From positions 1 to 7,308 of the forward strand of contig CAIKHC010000009.1 of the NCBI GenBank assembly GCA_903827085.1: a stretch of 7,308 nucleotides of DNA. The letters run 5' to 3'. Source of the stretch: an uncultured Candidatus Nemicrothrix sp. Lineage in GTDB: Bacteria; Actinomycetota; Acidimicrobiia; Acidimicrobiales; Acidimicrobilacustridaceae. Position numbers and translations under genes: made by a program. The notes below the pieces were generated by a model. That model did not search any database. It had not been told where the DNA came from and was given only the letters and a program-made list of their open reading frames with translations. This document shows, one piece after another, positions 1 to 5,029 of this stretch (the first letter of the stretch is position 1; each line of letters begins with the position of its first letter).

Positions 1-1029
1 AAGCTGAATTTTGCGGTCGTATTGATCGCTCCAGAACCACGGGATCGGGTCGAAAACAACAGGGGTTTCGCCACTTGCCTCTGCAAGTAGCCGTCGGGCT
101 GCGGCTTCACCGCCGGCAATAGCGGTTTCCCAGTGTTCGACGCGAAGCATGCGCCCAAATCGAGCGCTTGGGTATCGAGCGATATCGCCCGCAGCGACAA
201 CGCCGGGAGCAGCGAGGAGCGTGTTGTCACAAACAACGCCATCGTCGAGCGTGAGCCCCGAACCTTCAAGCCAGTCGACATTGAGGGTCACGCCGATACC
301 CACGACAACGACCTCGGTTGCGACCGATGTTCCATCAGTCAGCGCAACTCCGACCACTTTCTCGACACCATCAACAATTTCGGTTTCAAGTTGCAGAACG
401 CCAGTGCCGAGTCGAAGGTCGACACCGTTTTCGATATGCACCTGCGCACAGACTCGCCCCATCTCGGCGCCAAGAATCCGCTCAAGCGGCAACGGCATCG
501 CCTCGACAAGCGTGACCTCGATGCCTCGCTTACGACAGCTCGACGCGACTTCAGCGCCAATAAACCCAGCGCCAATCACAACGACTCGTGAAGGACCAGC
601 TTCGAGTTCCGCTCGTAACGCAAGACTGTCGGCCAACGTGCGAACAACATGAACTCCTGCGATACCGGCGGTGTCTGGCAATCGGCGAGCAGATGCACCA
701 CTCGCGATGATCAATGAATCGAACGCCGTGTTCGCAACTGTCCCATCGGCGCCTTCGAGCGTGATCTGACGTGCGGCCAGGTCGACAGCCTTGGCCCGCA
801 CTCCCAGACGGAACTCGAGGTCGAGATCCTCCTTGCCGGCCGGCAGGAGAATCTTTTCGGGCTCCCACTCGCCGGTCAGCATCTGCTTCGACAAAGGGGG
901 CCGGTCGTAAGGGCGCTCGGAATCTGCGTCGACAACGATGATCGAGCCAGTGTGCCCCTGAAGCCGAAGGGTTCGAGCCGCGTTGATGCCAGCAAGAGAC
1001 GCGCCGACGATGACAGAGGTGGAGTTCAT
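1..1029 (-). CDS. NAD(P)H:ferredoxin reductase, FAD-dependent (putidaredoxin/rhodocoxin reductase type), 3' end outside window
   Basis: A continuous frame of 343 codons runs from ATG at 1029 off the left edge. It starts MNSTSVIVGASLAG, whose G9-A-S-L-A-G14 is the FAD-binding dinucleotide fold. R39-PYDRPPLSK follows, a signature of the BphA4/PdR/ThcD reductases. The NAD-binding motif G153-A-G-F-I-G158 is at mid-length, the second FAD motif AAGDIA at 279-284, EHWETA at 299-304 and PWFWSDQYD at 330-338. These proteins usually have about 400 residues, so roughly 60 are missing beyond the edge. Known role of the family: soluble flavoprotein passing electrons from NAD(P)H to a small ferredoxin that feeds a P450 or ring-hydroxylating oxygenase. 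The ferredoxin gene lies 43 nt upstream on the same strand, so the two are probably co-transcribed. A TGA lies in frame two codons before the ATG, which fixes the start; no good Shine-Dalgarno precedes it, suggesting translational dependence on the ferredoxin gene. Family call is firm; the oxygenase partner is unknown. Confidence 0.95.
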   Translation of the reverse strand, partial: MNSTSVIVGASLAGINAARTLRLQGHTGSIIVVDADSERPYDRPPLSKQMLTGEWEPEKILLPAGKEDLDLEFRLGVRAKAVDLAARQITLEGADGTVANTAFDSLIIASGASARRLPDTAGIAGVHVVRTLADSLALRAELEAGPSRVVVIGAGFIGAEVASSCRKRGIEVTLVEAMPLPLERILGAEMGRVCAQVHIENGVDLRLGTGVLQLETEIVDGVEKVVGVALTDGTSVATEVVVVGIGVTLNVDWLEGSGLTLDDGVVCDNTLLAAPGVVAAGDIARYPSARFGRMLRVEHWETAIAGGEAAARRLLAEASGETPVVFDPIPWFWSDQYDRKIQL

Positions 1030-1072
1030 GGATCAGATTGTGAACTGAGCGGCGAACGTCGCCGTTCGGTGT

Positions 1073-1267
1073 TCAGTCCTCGGCGATGGAGATGGCCTGC
1101 TTGGGGCAACGCTGCACTGACTCTTCCATCTTGGCGCGCATGGATTCAGGCGGGTTCTCGTCGAGGACGTACAGGAAGTCGTCGTCACGAACCTCGAAGA
1201 TCTCTGGGGCGATGCCCATACAGACGGCGTTGCTTTCACACAGATCGAAATCGACCACGATTCGCAT
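1073..1267 (-). CDS. [3Fe-4S] ferredoxin, P450-partner type
   Basis: A 64-residue protein beginning MRIVVDFDLCESNAVCMG. The cluster ligands visible are C10, C16 and C54, the last in RCPKQAI, giving the spacing C-x5-C-xn-CP of single-cluster actinobacterial ferredoxins. Position 13, where a [4Fe-4S] protein would have a third cysteine, is Asn, so a [3Fe-4S] cluster is expected. Length and the acidic tail IAED are normal for the family. The protein is cytoplasmic and carries one electron at a time from the reductase encoded just downstream to an oxygenase, typically a cytochrome P450. The ATG at 1267 is preferred over an upstream in-frame start at 1348 because it has a strong Shine-Dalgarno and the extension is low-quality sequence unlike ferredoxins. 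No P450 gene is in the window; it may lie beyond the left edge or elsewhere. Confidence 0.95.
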   Translation of the reverse strand: MRIVVDFDLCESNAVCMGIAPEIFEVRDDDFLYVLDENPPESMRAKMEESVQRCPKQAISIAED

Positions 1268-1272
1268 GACGG

Positions 1273-1282
1273 TCCCCTTCTC
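1273..1282 (-). promoter_or_regulatory. Ribosome binding site of the ferredoxin gene
   Basis: On the minus strand the segment reads GAGAAGGGGA, ending 5 nt before ATG 1267. It is the best Shine-Dalgarno on the left side of the window and decides the ferredoxin start against the upstream in-frame start at 1348. Confidence 0.7.
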
Positions 1283-1355
1283 AGAGCGATGACAATTGAT
1301 GGATCGGGGGCGAGCGCCTCCGCACTGCCATCTTGCCCCATCTGCCACCGTCGGG

Positions 1356-1385
1356 GTGACGAGGGCCCTGACGGCGTGACAGATT
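1356..1385 (+). promoter_or_regulatory. Possible promoter for a leaderless CoA-transferase mRNA
   Basis: GTGACG (1356-1361) resembles a -35 box. It is separated by 18 nt from CAGATT (1380-1385), which keeps the most conserved A2 and T6 of actinobacterial -10 boxes. Seven nucleotides then lead to ATG 1393. There is no usable Shine-Dalgarno: the only AGG sits almost against the ATG. This spacing would place the transcription start at or next to the start codon. The hexamers are weak matches, so this is an inference. Confidence 0.3.
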
Positions 1386-1392
1386 AGTAGGC

Positions 1393-2622
1393 ATGACCGA
1401 AATTGCTCCCCTTAAAGGAGTCCGCATCATCGAGGCTTCGATGCTCGGACCCGCCGCTGTCACTACCAATCTCGCCGAACTCGGCGCCGACGTCATCAAG
1501 GTCGAAGCCCCCGGGGGCGACTATGGCCGTCAGATGACATGGCCCATCGTCGAAGACACGTCGTTGCTCTTCCTCCACTGCAACCGAGGGAAGCGTTCGA
1601 TCGTGCTCGACCTCCGGACCGAAGAAGGCGTCCAAGCATTCAAGGAACTTGCCGCCGATGCCGACGTTGTCGTCGAGGCCATGCGTCCGGGCGCGCTCGC
1701 ACGTCGAGGCCTTGGCTACGAAGACCTGAAAGCCATCAATCCCAAAATCGTGTTCATGACAATTAGTGGCTACGGGATGACCGGGCCCTACCGCGATCTG
1801 CCGAGCCATGGAATTGCCTACGACACATGGGCAGGCATTATTGAACCCGCCTACGACGAAGAGGGTTACTGCTACATCCCGCCGCATATCTCTATTGGCA
1901 TCAACGCTGGGCCGATGTTCGGCGCGCTGGGCATCCTTGCGGGAATCATCAAGGCCCGCGCCACAGGCGAAGGTTGCTATATGGAAATTGCGCAGTCCGA
2001 CGCCGCAGCTGCGTTCGACTGGTACCGCAGCGAGTCATTCAAGGCCTACGAACGGCCGCAATCGGAAGTTACCGGGAACAAGGCCGACAACTACGAACGA
2101 CGCGCGCCAGGCACCGCTGGCATGAAAGAAGGCGTTCGCTATCAGATGTACGAAACCTCTGACGGACACATCCTCTTCATGGCATCGGAACAAGAGTTCT
2201 GGAAAAACTTCTGCAAGGGAATCGGCCGCGACGACCTCTTCGAGAAGTTCCCCGGGTCGAAATACGCCGACCATGCTCGCAACAACCGCGAACTCCTCGC
2301 CGAACTCACAACGATCTTTAAGACGAAGACTTCGAAAGAGTGGATGGACTTCGGCGGCGAATGGAATACCCCTCTCGCTCCGGTGAACACTCCGTCCACC
2401 ATGCAGGACGATCCTCAGTTCCAGGACCGCATGCCTTGGATTTCGAAAGAAATCCTTGGCGCTGACATGTTGCCGAACCCAGTCAAGATCATCGGCGGCG
2501 AACTTCCGATTCCTCGCAAGGCTCCCGAGTGCGGTCAGCACAGCGATGAAATCCTCAGCGAGGTCCTCGGCTACGACGCGGCCCGGATTGCGGAACTGCA
2601 CGAAAAGGGCGTCCTCGGCTGA
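1393..2622 (+). CDS. Family III (CaiB/BaiF) CoA-transferase, 409 aa, with atypical active-site position
   Basis: The full-length protein matches the family from end to end. KGVRIIEAS is at 8-16, GADVIKVEAPGGDYGR at 31-46, NRGKRSIVLDL at 64-74, and GYGMTGPYRD at 126-135. A Gly/Ala-rich stretch with TGEGCYMEIAQ follows at 191-201, and the C-terminal substrate lobe ends with the usual HSDEIL..LGY at 383-394. Family members move CoA from a donor acyl-CoA to an acceptor acid; relatives are racemases such as AMACR. In formyl-CoA transferase and AMACR a catalytic Asp follows the GP..D segment (GFD or GHD). Here the aligned text is SHGIAYD: Gly140 at the Asp position and Asp144 four residues later. 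The protein may use Asp144, belong to a sequence-variant subgroup, or lack classical transfer. It is cytoplasmic. The flippase-like gene begins 38 nt downstream on the same strand. Family call is firm, substrate unknown; a role in catabolic acyl-CoA activation is inferred from neighbours. Confidence 0.95.
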   Translation: MTEIAPLKGVRIIEASMLGPAAVTTNLAELGADVIKVEAPGGDYGRQMTWPIVEDTSLLFLHCNRGKRSIVLDLRTEEGVQAFKELAADADVVVEAMRPGALARRGLGYEDLKAINPKIVFMTISGYGMTGPYRDLPSHGIAYDTWAGIIEPAYDEEGYCYIPPHISIGINAGPMFGALGILAGIIKARATGEGCYMEIAQSDAAAAFDWYRSESFKAYERPQSEVTGNKADNYERRAPGTAGMKEGVRYQMYETSDGHILFMASEQEFWKNFCKGIGRDDLFEKFPGSKYADHARNNRELLAELTTIFKTKTSKEWMDFGGEWNTPLAPVNTPSTMQDDPQFQDRMPWISKEILGADMLPNPVKIIGGELPIPRKAPECGQHSDEILSEVLGYDAARIAELHEKGVLG

Positions 2623-2640
2623 GTCCGCCTGACGAACTTC

Positions 2641-2669
2641 TCCCGCCCCCGACGGACCTGGTGGCGGGA
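2641..2669 (+). repeat. Inverted repeat overlapping the start codon of the flippase-like gene
   Basis: TCCCGCC (2641-2647) pairs perfectly with GGCGGGA (2663-2669) around a 15-nt loop. GTG 2661-2663 sits at the loop-stem junction. There is no T tract, so it is not a convincing terminator for the CoA-transferase. As RNA it could hide the start codon of the next gene. GC-rich DNA makes a 7-bp repeat by chance plausible. Confidence 0.35.
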
Positions 2670-3716
2670 ACAACGCCGGCGCGTCATGTCTCGCGTCTGC
2701 GAATCCTTGGTCGCGTTGTTTTTCTCGCCGTCATGGCATTCGCGTTCTACGGACTCGCACCAAGGCTGCTCGATATGTGGGACCAAGTCCCAGAACTTCG
2801 AACAGTCAGCATTTATTGGTTCGTTGCCATTCTCATTTGTGAGGTTGGTTCCTACGTGTGCGCATGGGATCTCACTCGCATCGCGCTTCCGCGAGTGTCG
2901 TGGTTTGTCGCCGCTACAGCGCAACTCACTTCGAACGCGGTCGCCAAAGTCGTTCCGGGAGGCGCAGCCATAGGCGCAGCCACGGGGTTCAGAATGTTGT
3001 CGGTCTCCGGAATCGACAAAGGTTCCGCTGGGGCCGCACTCACCGCGACGTCAATCATTTCCAATGGCGTCCTGCTCTGCCTCCCGATGGTTGCCCTTTT
3101 CCTTTCAATCCTCGGAGCTCCCATCCCAGACGGGATGATTCATGTCGCGTGGGGCGGAGCAGTGCTCGCCGTCGTTCTCTTCGGCTTTGCGTTCTCACTT
3201 GTTCGTTTTGATCGACCAATTCACTGGTTTGCCAAGACCATTACGACGGTTGCCGGATGGATCAACAAGCGTCGTGGCCAAGCAGGCGGGCCGACCGTGG
3301 AAGGAATCGTCCGCCAGCGCGACCAAATGGTGAGCAGCCTCGGCGCTCGATGGCGCGCTGCACTTCTCGCCGCGGTTGGCAACTGGTTGCTGGATTACTT
3401 CGCGTTGGTCTGCGCTCTCAAAGCGTGTGGCGTGCACCCGCGTCTGAGTTTGGTTTTGCTTGCCTATGCCGTCGCGGCCGTGCTCGGCATGATCCCGATC
3501 ACTCCGGGTGGCGTGGGATTCGTCGAGGCCGGTCTCACTGCCATGCTTGTGCTCGCTGGCGTTCCTAGCGAGAAGGCACTCCTCGCCGTCCTTGCCTACC
3601 GCATCGCCTCCTACTGGTTGCCGCTGCCAGCCGGCCTTGGGGCCCATCTCGTGTTTCGCCACCGATATGGCAAGAAATCGGCCCTGTCGGAGACCGACGC
3701 CACCCCCTCTTCCTGA
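2661..3716 (+). CDS. Polytopic membrane protein, flippase-like / LPG-synthase transmembrane domain family (UPF0104)
   Basis: A 351-residue protein with multiple hydrophobic segments, at about 14-34, 50-68, 123-150, 160-182, 232-256, 260-280, 287-305 and 306-332. Family marks are NAVAKVVPGGAAIG at 92-105, TPGGVGFVEAGL at 281-292 and YRIASYWLPLPAG at 313-325, all typical of the integral-membrane family related to the N-terminal flippase part of MprF. A basic cytoplasmic loop lies at about 183-230. Such proteins sit in the cytoplasmic membrane; those without an attached synthase domain are thought to help lipid or glycolipid translocation, but this one's substrate is unknown. No catalytic domain follows, only a short polar tail. 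The start is GTG 2661, the only common start codon before the first membrane segment; the next in-frame ATG falls inside that segment. It has no clear Shine-Dalgarno and lies 38 nt after the CoA-transferase, so it may be read from the same transcript. Confidence 0.92.
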   Translation: MAGTTPARHVSRLRILGRVVFLAVMAFAFYGLAPRLLDMWDQVPELRTVSIYWFVAILICEVGSYVCAWDLTRIALPRVSWFVAATAQLTSNAVAKVVPGGAAIGAATGFRMLSVSGIDKGSAGAALTATSIISNGVLLCLPMVALFLSILGAPIPDGMIHVAWGGAVLAVVLFGFAFSLVRFDRPIHWFAKTITTVAGWINKRRGQAGGPTVEGIVRQRDQMVSSLGARWRAALLAAVGNWLLDYFALVCALKACGVHPRLSLVLLAYAVAAVLGMIPITPGGVGFVEAGLTAMLVLAGVPSEKALLAVLAYRIASYWLPLPAGLGAHLVFRHRYGKKSALSETDATPSS

Positions 3717-3838
3717 CCCGAATCAACCGGCCCGGGAAAAGTTGCTCACACATCGGCGTTTCCTGCCGACAAGACAGGAAAGACCACACGGTGCACCGAC
3801 ATCACCTGTCAGGCACCGAGAGCACAAAGGAGCCTCCC
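3717..3838 (+). promoter_or_regulatory. Leader of the small gene with two short inverted repeats
   Basis: This 122-nt gap lies between the flippase-like gene and the small gene. TTTCCTG (3759-3765) pairs with CAGGAAA (3775-3781) over a 9-nt loop. CGGTGC (3789-3794) pairs with GCACCG (3813-3818) over 18 nt, with GACA/TGTC inside the loop. GCACCGA also occurs twice directly, at 3793-3799 and 3813-3819. No T tract follows either hairpin, so they look more like leader structure or operator half-sites than a terminator. I could not assign a promoter or a known riboswitch class. Confidence 0.4.
3826..3832 (+). promoter_or_regulatory. Ribosome binding site of the small gene
   Basis: AAAGGAG ends 6 nt before ATG 3839. 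It is one of the two strongest Shine-Dalgarno sequences in the window and selects ATG 3839 over the in-frame GTG at 3791, which lies within the leader repeats. Confidence 0.75.
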
Positions 3839-4084
3839 ATGGCTATCGCAACGCTTTCGAACGTGCCCACTACGGCGGGGCCAGATCCCACCGTTGCCCA
3901 ACAGCCTGAATTCGATCTCTCTCGTCTGCAACGGCGTGCCGATTCCTTACGTCAACTCGCCCGTTCTGTCGACCCGATCCTGGCCATGTCCTATCGGCGC
4001 CGCGCATGCGAACTTGAACTTGAACTCTGGATTCACATCGTTCGGAGCGGACTGCCACCACAGGATTCGCCTCTCGCAGCGTAG
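3839..4084 (+). CDS. Small helical protein of unknown function, 81 aa
   Basis: I do not recognise a family. Residues 1-25 are Ala/Thr/Pro-rich and probably disordered (MAIATLSNVPTTAGP). From about 26 to 70 the sequence looks like two amphipathic helices dense in Leu, Arg and Glu: LSRLQRRADSLRQLARS, a short DP turn at 46-47, then MSYRRRACELELELWIHIV. The tail is Pro/Ala-rich. There is one Cys (57), no signal peptide, no membrane segment and no metal motif, so a cytoplasmic helical-hairpin protein, perhaps a dimer or partner-binding factor, is the likely form. An excellent Shine-Dalgarno and a following inverted repeat argue that it is real. It reads in the same direction as the amidohydrolase-like gene 71 nt downstream, so the two may be co-transcribed. 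Function unknown; the main doubt is that its size allows a chance frame. Confidence 0.7.
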   Translation: MAIATLSNVPTTAGPDPTVAQQPEFDLSRLQRRADSLRQLARSVDPILAMSYRRRACELELELWIHIVRSGLPPQDSPLAA

Positions 4085-4107
4085 GAACGATCAACGCGTG
4101 TCGTTCC
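4084..4107 (+). repeat. Inverted repeat directly after the small gene
   Basis: GGAACGA (4084-4090) pairs perfectly with TCGTTCC (4101-4107) around a 10-nt loop. The left arm begins with the last base of the TAG stop codon. No run of T follows, so an intrinsic terminator is doubtful. It could stabilise the upstream transcript, cause partial termination, or be an operator for the next gene. Confidence 0.4.
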
Positions 4108-4138
4108 ATGTCCTAGATTCGCTTCGTTCAACTTCTTG

Positions 4139-4144
4139 AAGGAG
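4139..4144 (+). promoter_or_regulatory. Ribosome binding site of the amidohydrolase-like gene
   Basis: AAGGAG lies 11 nt before ATG 4156, a slightly long but workable spacing. Its first two bases are also the end of a small hairpin, TTCAA (4127-4131) with TTGAA (4136-4140) over a CTTC loop, which could modestly affect ribosome access. Confidence 0.6.
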
Positions 4145-4155
4145 CGACGGACCCT

Positions 4156-5019
4156 ATGGGATTCCCCACCGACATCAACATCATCGAAACCTTTGTTGGC
4201 ATGCCAAGCCGCAACCGCAAAGAGGTCTACAAGTTCCTCGCCCCCCATCTGCGCGATCAGGAGTCAAAGGACTTTCGCTTTCCTGCGCAGTACATGTTCA
4301 AGGACGTTCCGCCCGACACCGAAGAAGGCGTCGACCCAGTTGCGCTCCTCATCGACAACTTCGAACGCCACAACATCGAAAAAGCAATGCTCGGGTACAA
4401 CCCGAATAACCCTGATTGTCTTCGTGCACTCACCGAGCATCCCGATCGATTCTTCACCTGCTTCGAATTCGATCCCACCGACGTCATGCCTGGTATCGAG
4501 AAGATCCGCGAAGTTCATGCAAGCGGTGTGAATCTCCGAGCCATCAGCACCTTCCCTGCCGGCTACCGCACACCGTTGAACGACAAGAAGATGTATCCGT
4601 TCTACGCGCTCGCTGTGGAACTTGACCTTCCCATCTTCTGCTGTGTCGGCATTCCCGGCCCCCGAGTTCCGTTCGCACCGCAGCATGTCGAACTCATCGA
4701 TGAAGTTATGTACGACTTCCCCGACCTCACGTTTGTCATGCGCCACGGCGCCGAGCCCTGGACCGAGCTCGCCATGAAGCTCATGCTCAAGTGGCCGAAC
4801 CTCTACTACTCAACCTCCGCGTTCGCGCCGAAGCACTATCCGAAAGCCATCGTCGACTACGCCAATAGTCGTGGCGCCGACAAGGTCATGTACGCCGGCT
4901 ATTTCCCAGCAGGCCTCAGTTACGACCGCATCTTTGAAGAACTCCCGAAGGTTCCGTTCAAAGACGAGGTGTGGCCAAAGTTCCTCCGCGAGAACGCGAA
5001 GAAGGTTCTGAAGCTCTAG
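4156..5019 (+). CDS. Amidohydrolase-2-like TIM-barrel protein, metal ligands mostly absent
   Basis: A 287-residue protein with the course of the amidohydrolase-2 family (ACMSD and relatives). Visible parts are NIEKAMLGYNP at 73-83, HPDRFFTCFEFDP at 95-107, LPIFCCVGIPGPRVP at 158-172, LTFVMRHGAEPW at 191-202 and ADKVMYAGYFP at 241-251. Catalytic members bind metal through HxH on strand 1, His on strands 5 and 6 and Asp on strand 8. Here strand 1 reads DINIIETF without His, strand 5 has Cys162-Cys163, His197 is kept, and the strand 8 GSDYP is replaced by AGYFP. From memory, similar actinobacterial proteins share FPAQYMFKDVP (42-52) and AGYFP, so this looks like a settled subfamily and not decay. 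The frame is intact, arguing against a pseudogene. It may be an unusual hydrolase or decarboxylase, or a non-catalytic barrel. The acyl-CoA dehydrogenase on the opposite strand converges on it, sharing CTAG. Substrate unknown. Confidence 0.9.
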   Translation: MGFPTDINIIETFVGMPSRNRKEVYKFLAPHLRDQESKDFRFPAQYMFKDVPPDTEEGVDPVALLIDNFERHNIEKAMLGYNPNNPDCLRALTEHPDRFFTCFEFDPTDVMPGIEKIREVHASGVNLRAISTFPAGYRTPLNDKKMYPFYALAVELDLPIFCCVGIPGPRVPFAPQHVELIDEVMYDFPDLTFVMRHGAEPWTELAMKLMLKWPNLYYSTSAFAPKHYPKAIVDYANSRGADKVMYAGYFPAGLSYDRIFEELPKVPFKDEVWPKFLRENAKKVLKL

Positions 5020-5029
5020 GCCTTCAGAA
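5006..5029. terminator. Candidate bidirectional terminator with both stop codons in the loop
   Basis: TTCTGAAG (5006-5013) pairs perfectly with CTTCAGAA (5022-5029) over an 8-nt loop. With A5003-T5032 and G-T pairs the stem extends to 11 bp on the plus strand, followed by TTTCCTT. On the minus strand the hairpin is followed by CCTTCTTC. The loop contains CTAG (5016-5019), which supplies TAG to both genes. A second small hairpin, CCTTC (5033-5037) with GAAGG (5042-5046), lies just beyond and is followed by TCTTTG. T tracts are short, so termination strength is uncertain. Confidence 0.5.

Larger units (their letters stand above)
1268..1392. promoter_or_regulatory. Divergent intergenic region between ferredoxin and CoA-transferase
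   Basis: This 125-nt gap separates genes reading away from each other, so it must hold promoters for both sides or be crossed by transcripts from inside genes. On the minus side TAATCT (1381-1386 on the other strand) is a possible -10 for a long ferredoxin leader, a weak call. An 8-bp palindrome AGGGCCCT lies at 1362-1369 and the pentamer GTGAC occurs at 1356-1360 and 1376-1380. These could be part of an operator, but they are short and common in GC-rich DNA. No riboswitch or terminator was recognised. Confidence 0.4.

Noticed and set aside
149..652. Long Ser/Thr-rich open frame on the plus strand, with an overlapping 152-codon frame at 133-591
   Set aside because: Antisense to the reductase, whose protein sequence is fully family-like. 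The composition is typical of a frame mirrored from GC-biased codons.
1268..1348. N-terminal extension of the ferredoxin to a start at 1348
   Set aside because: The added residues (MADGARWQCGG...) do not look like ferredoxin, and the strong Shine-Dalgarno fits ATG 1267.
2035..2673. 212-codon open frame on the minus strand
   Set aside because: Lies opposite the CoA-transferase and matches no protein pattern; no plausible ribosome binding site was seen.
3791..3838. Earlier GTG start for the small gene
   Set aside because: No Shine-Dalgarno and located in the leader repeats; AAAGGAG marks ATG 3839.
4108..4116. Minimal ORF ATG-TCC-TAG upstream of the amidohydrolase-like gene
   Set aside because: No Shine-Dalgarno; a two-codon ORF is expected by chance.
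4156..5019. Amidohydrolase-like gene as a decayed pseudogene because of missing ligands
   Set aside because: The frame is complete, length is plausible, and the altered motifs resemble those remembered from related actinobacterial proteins.
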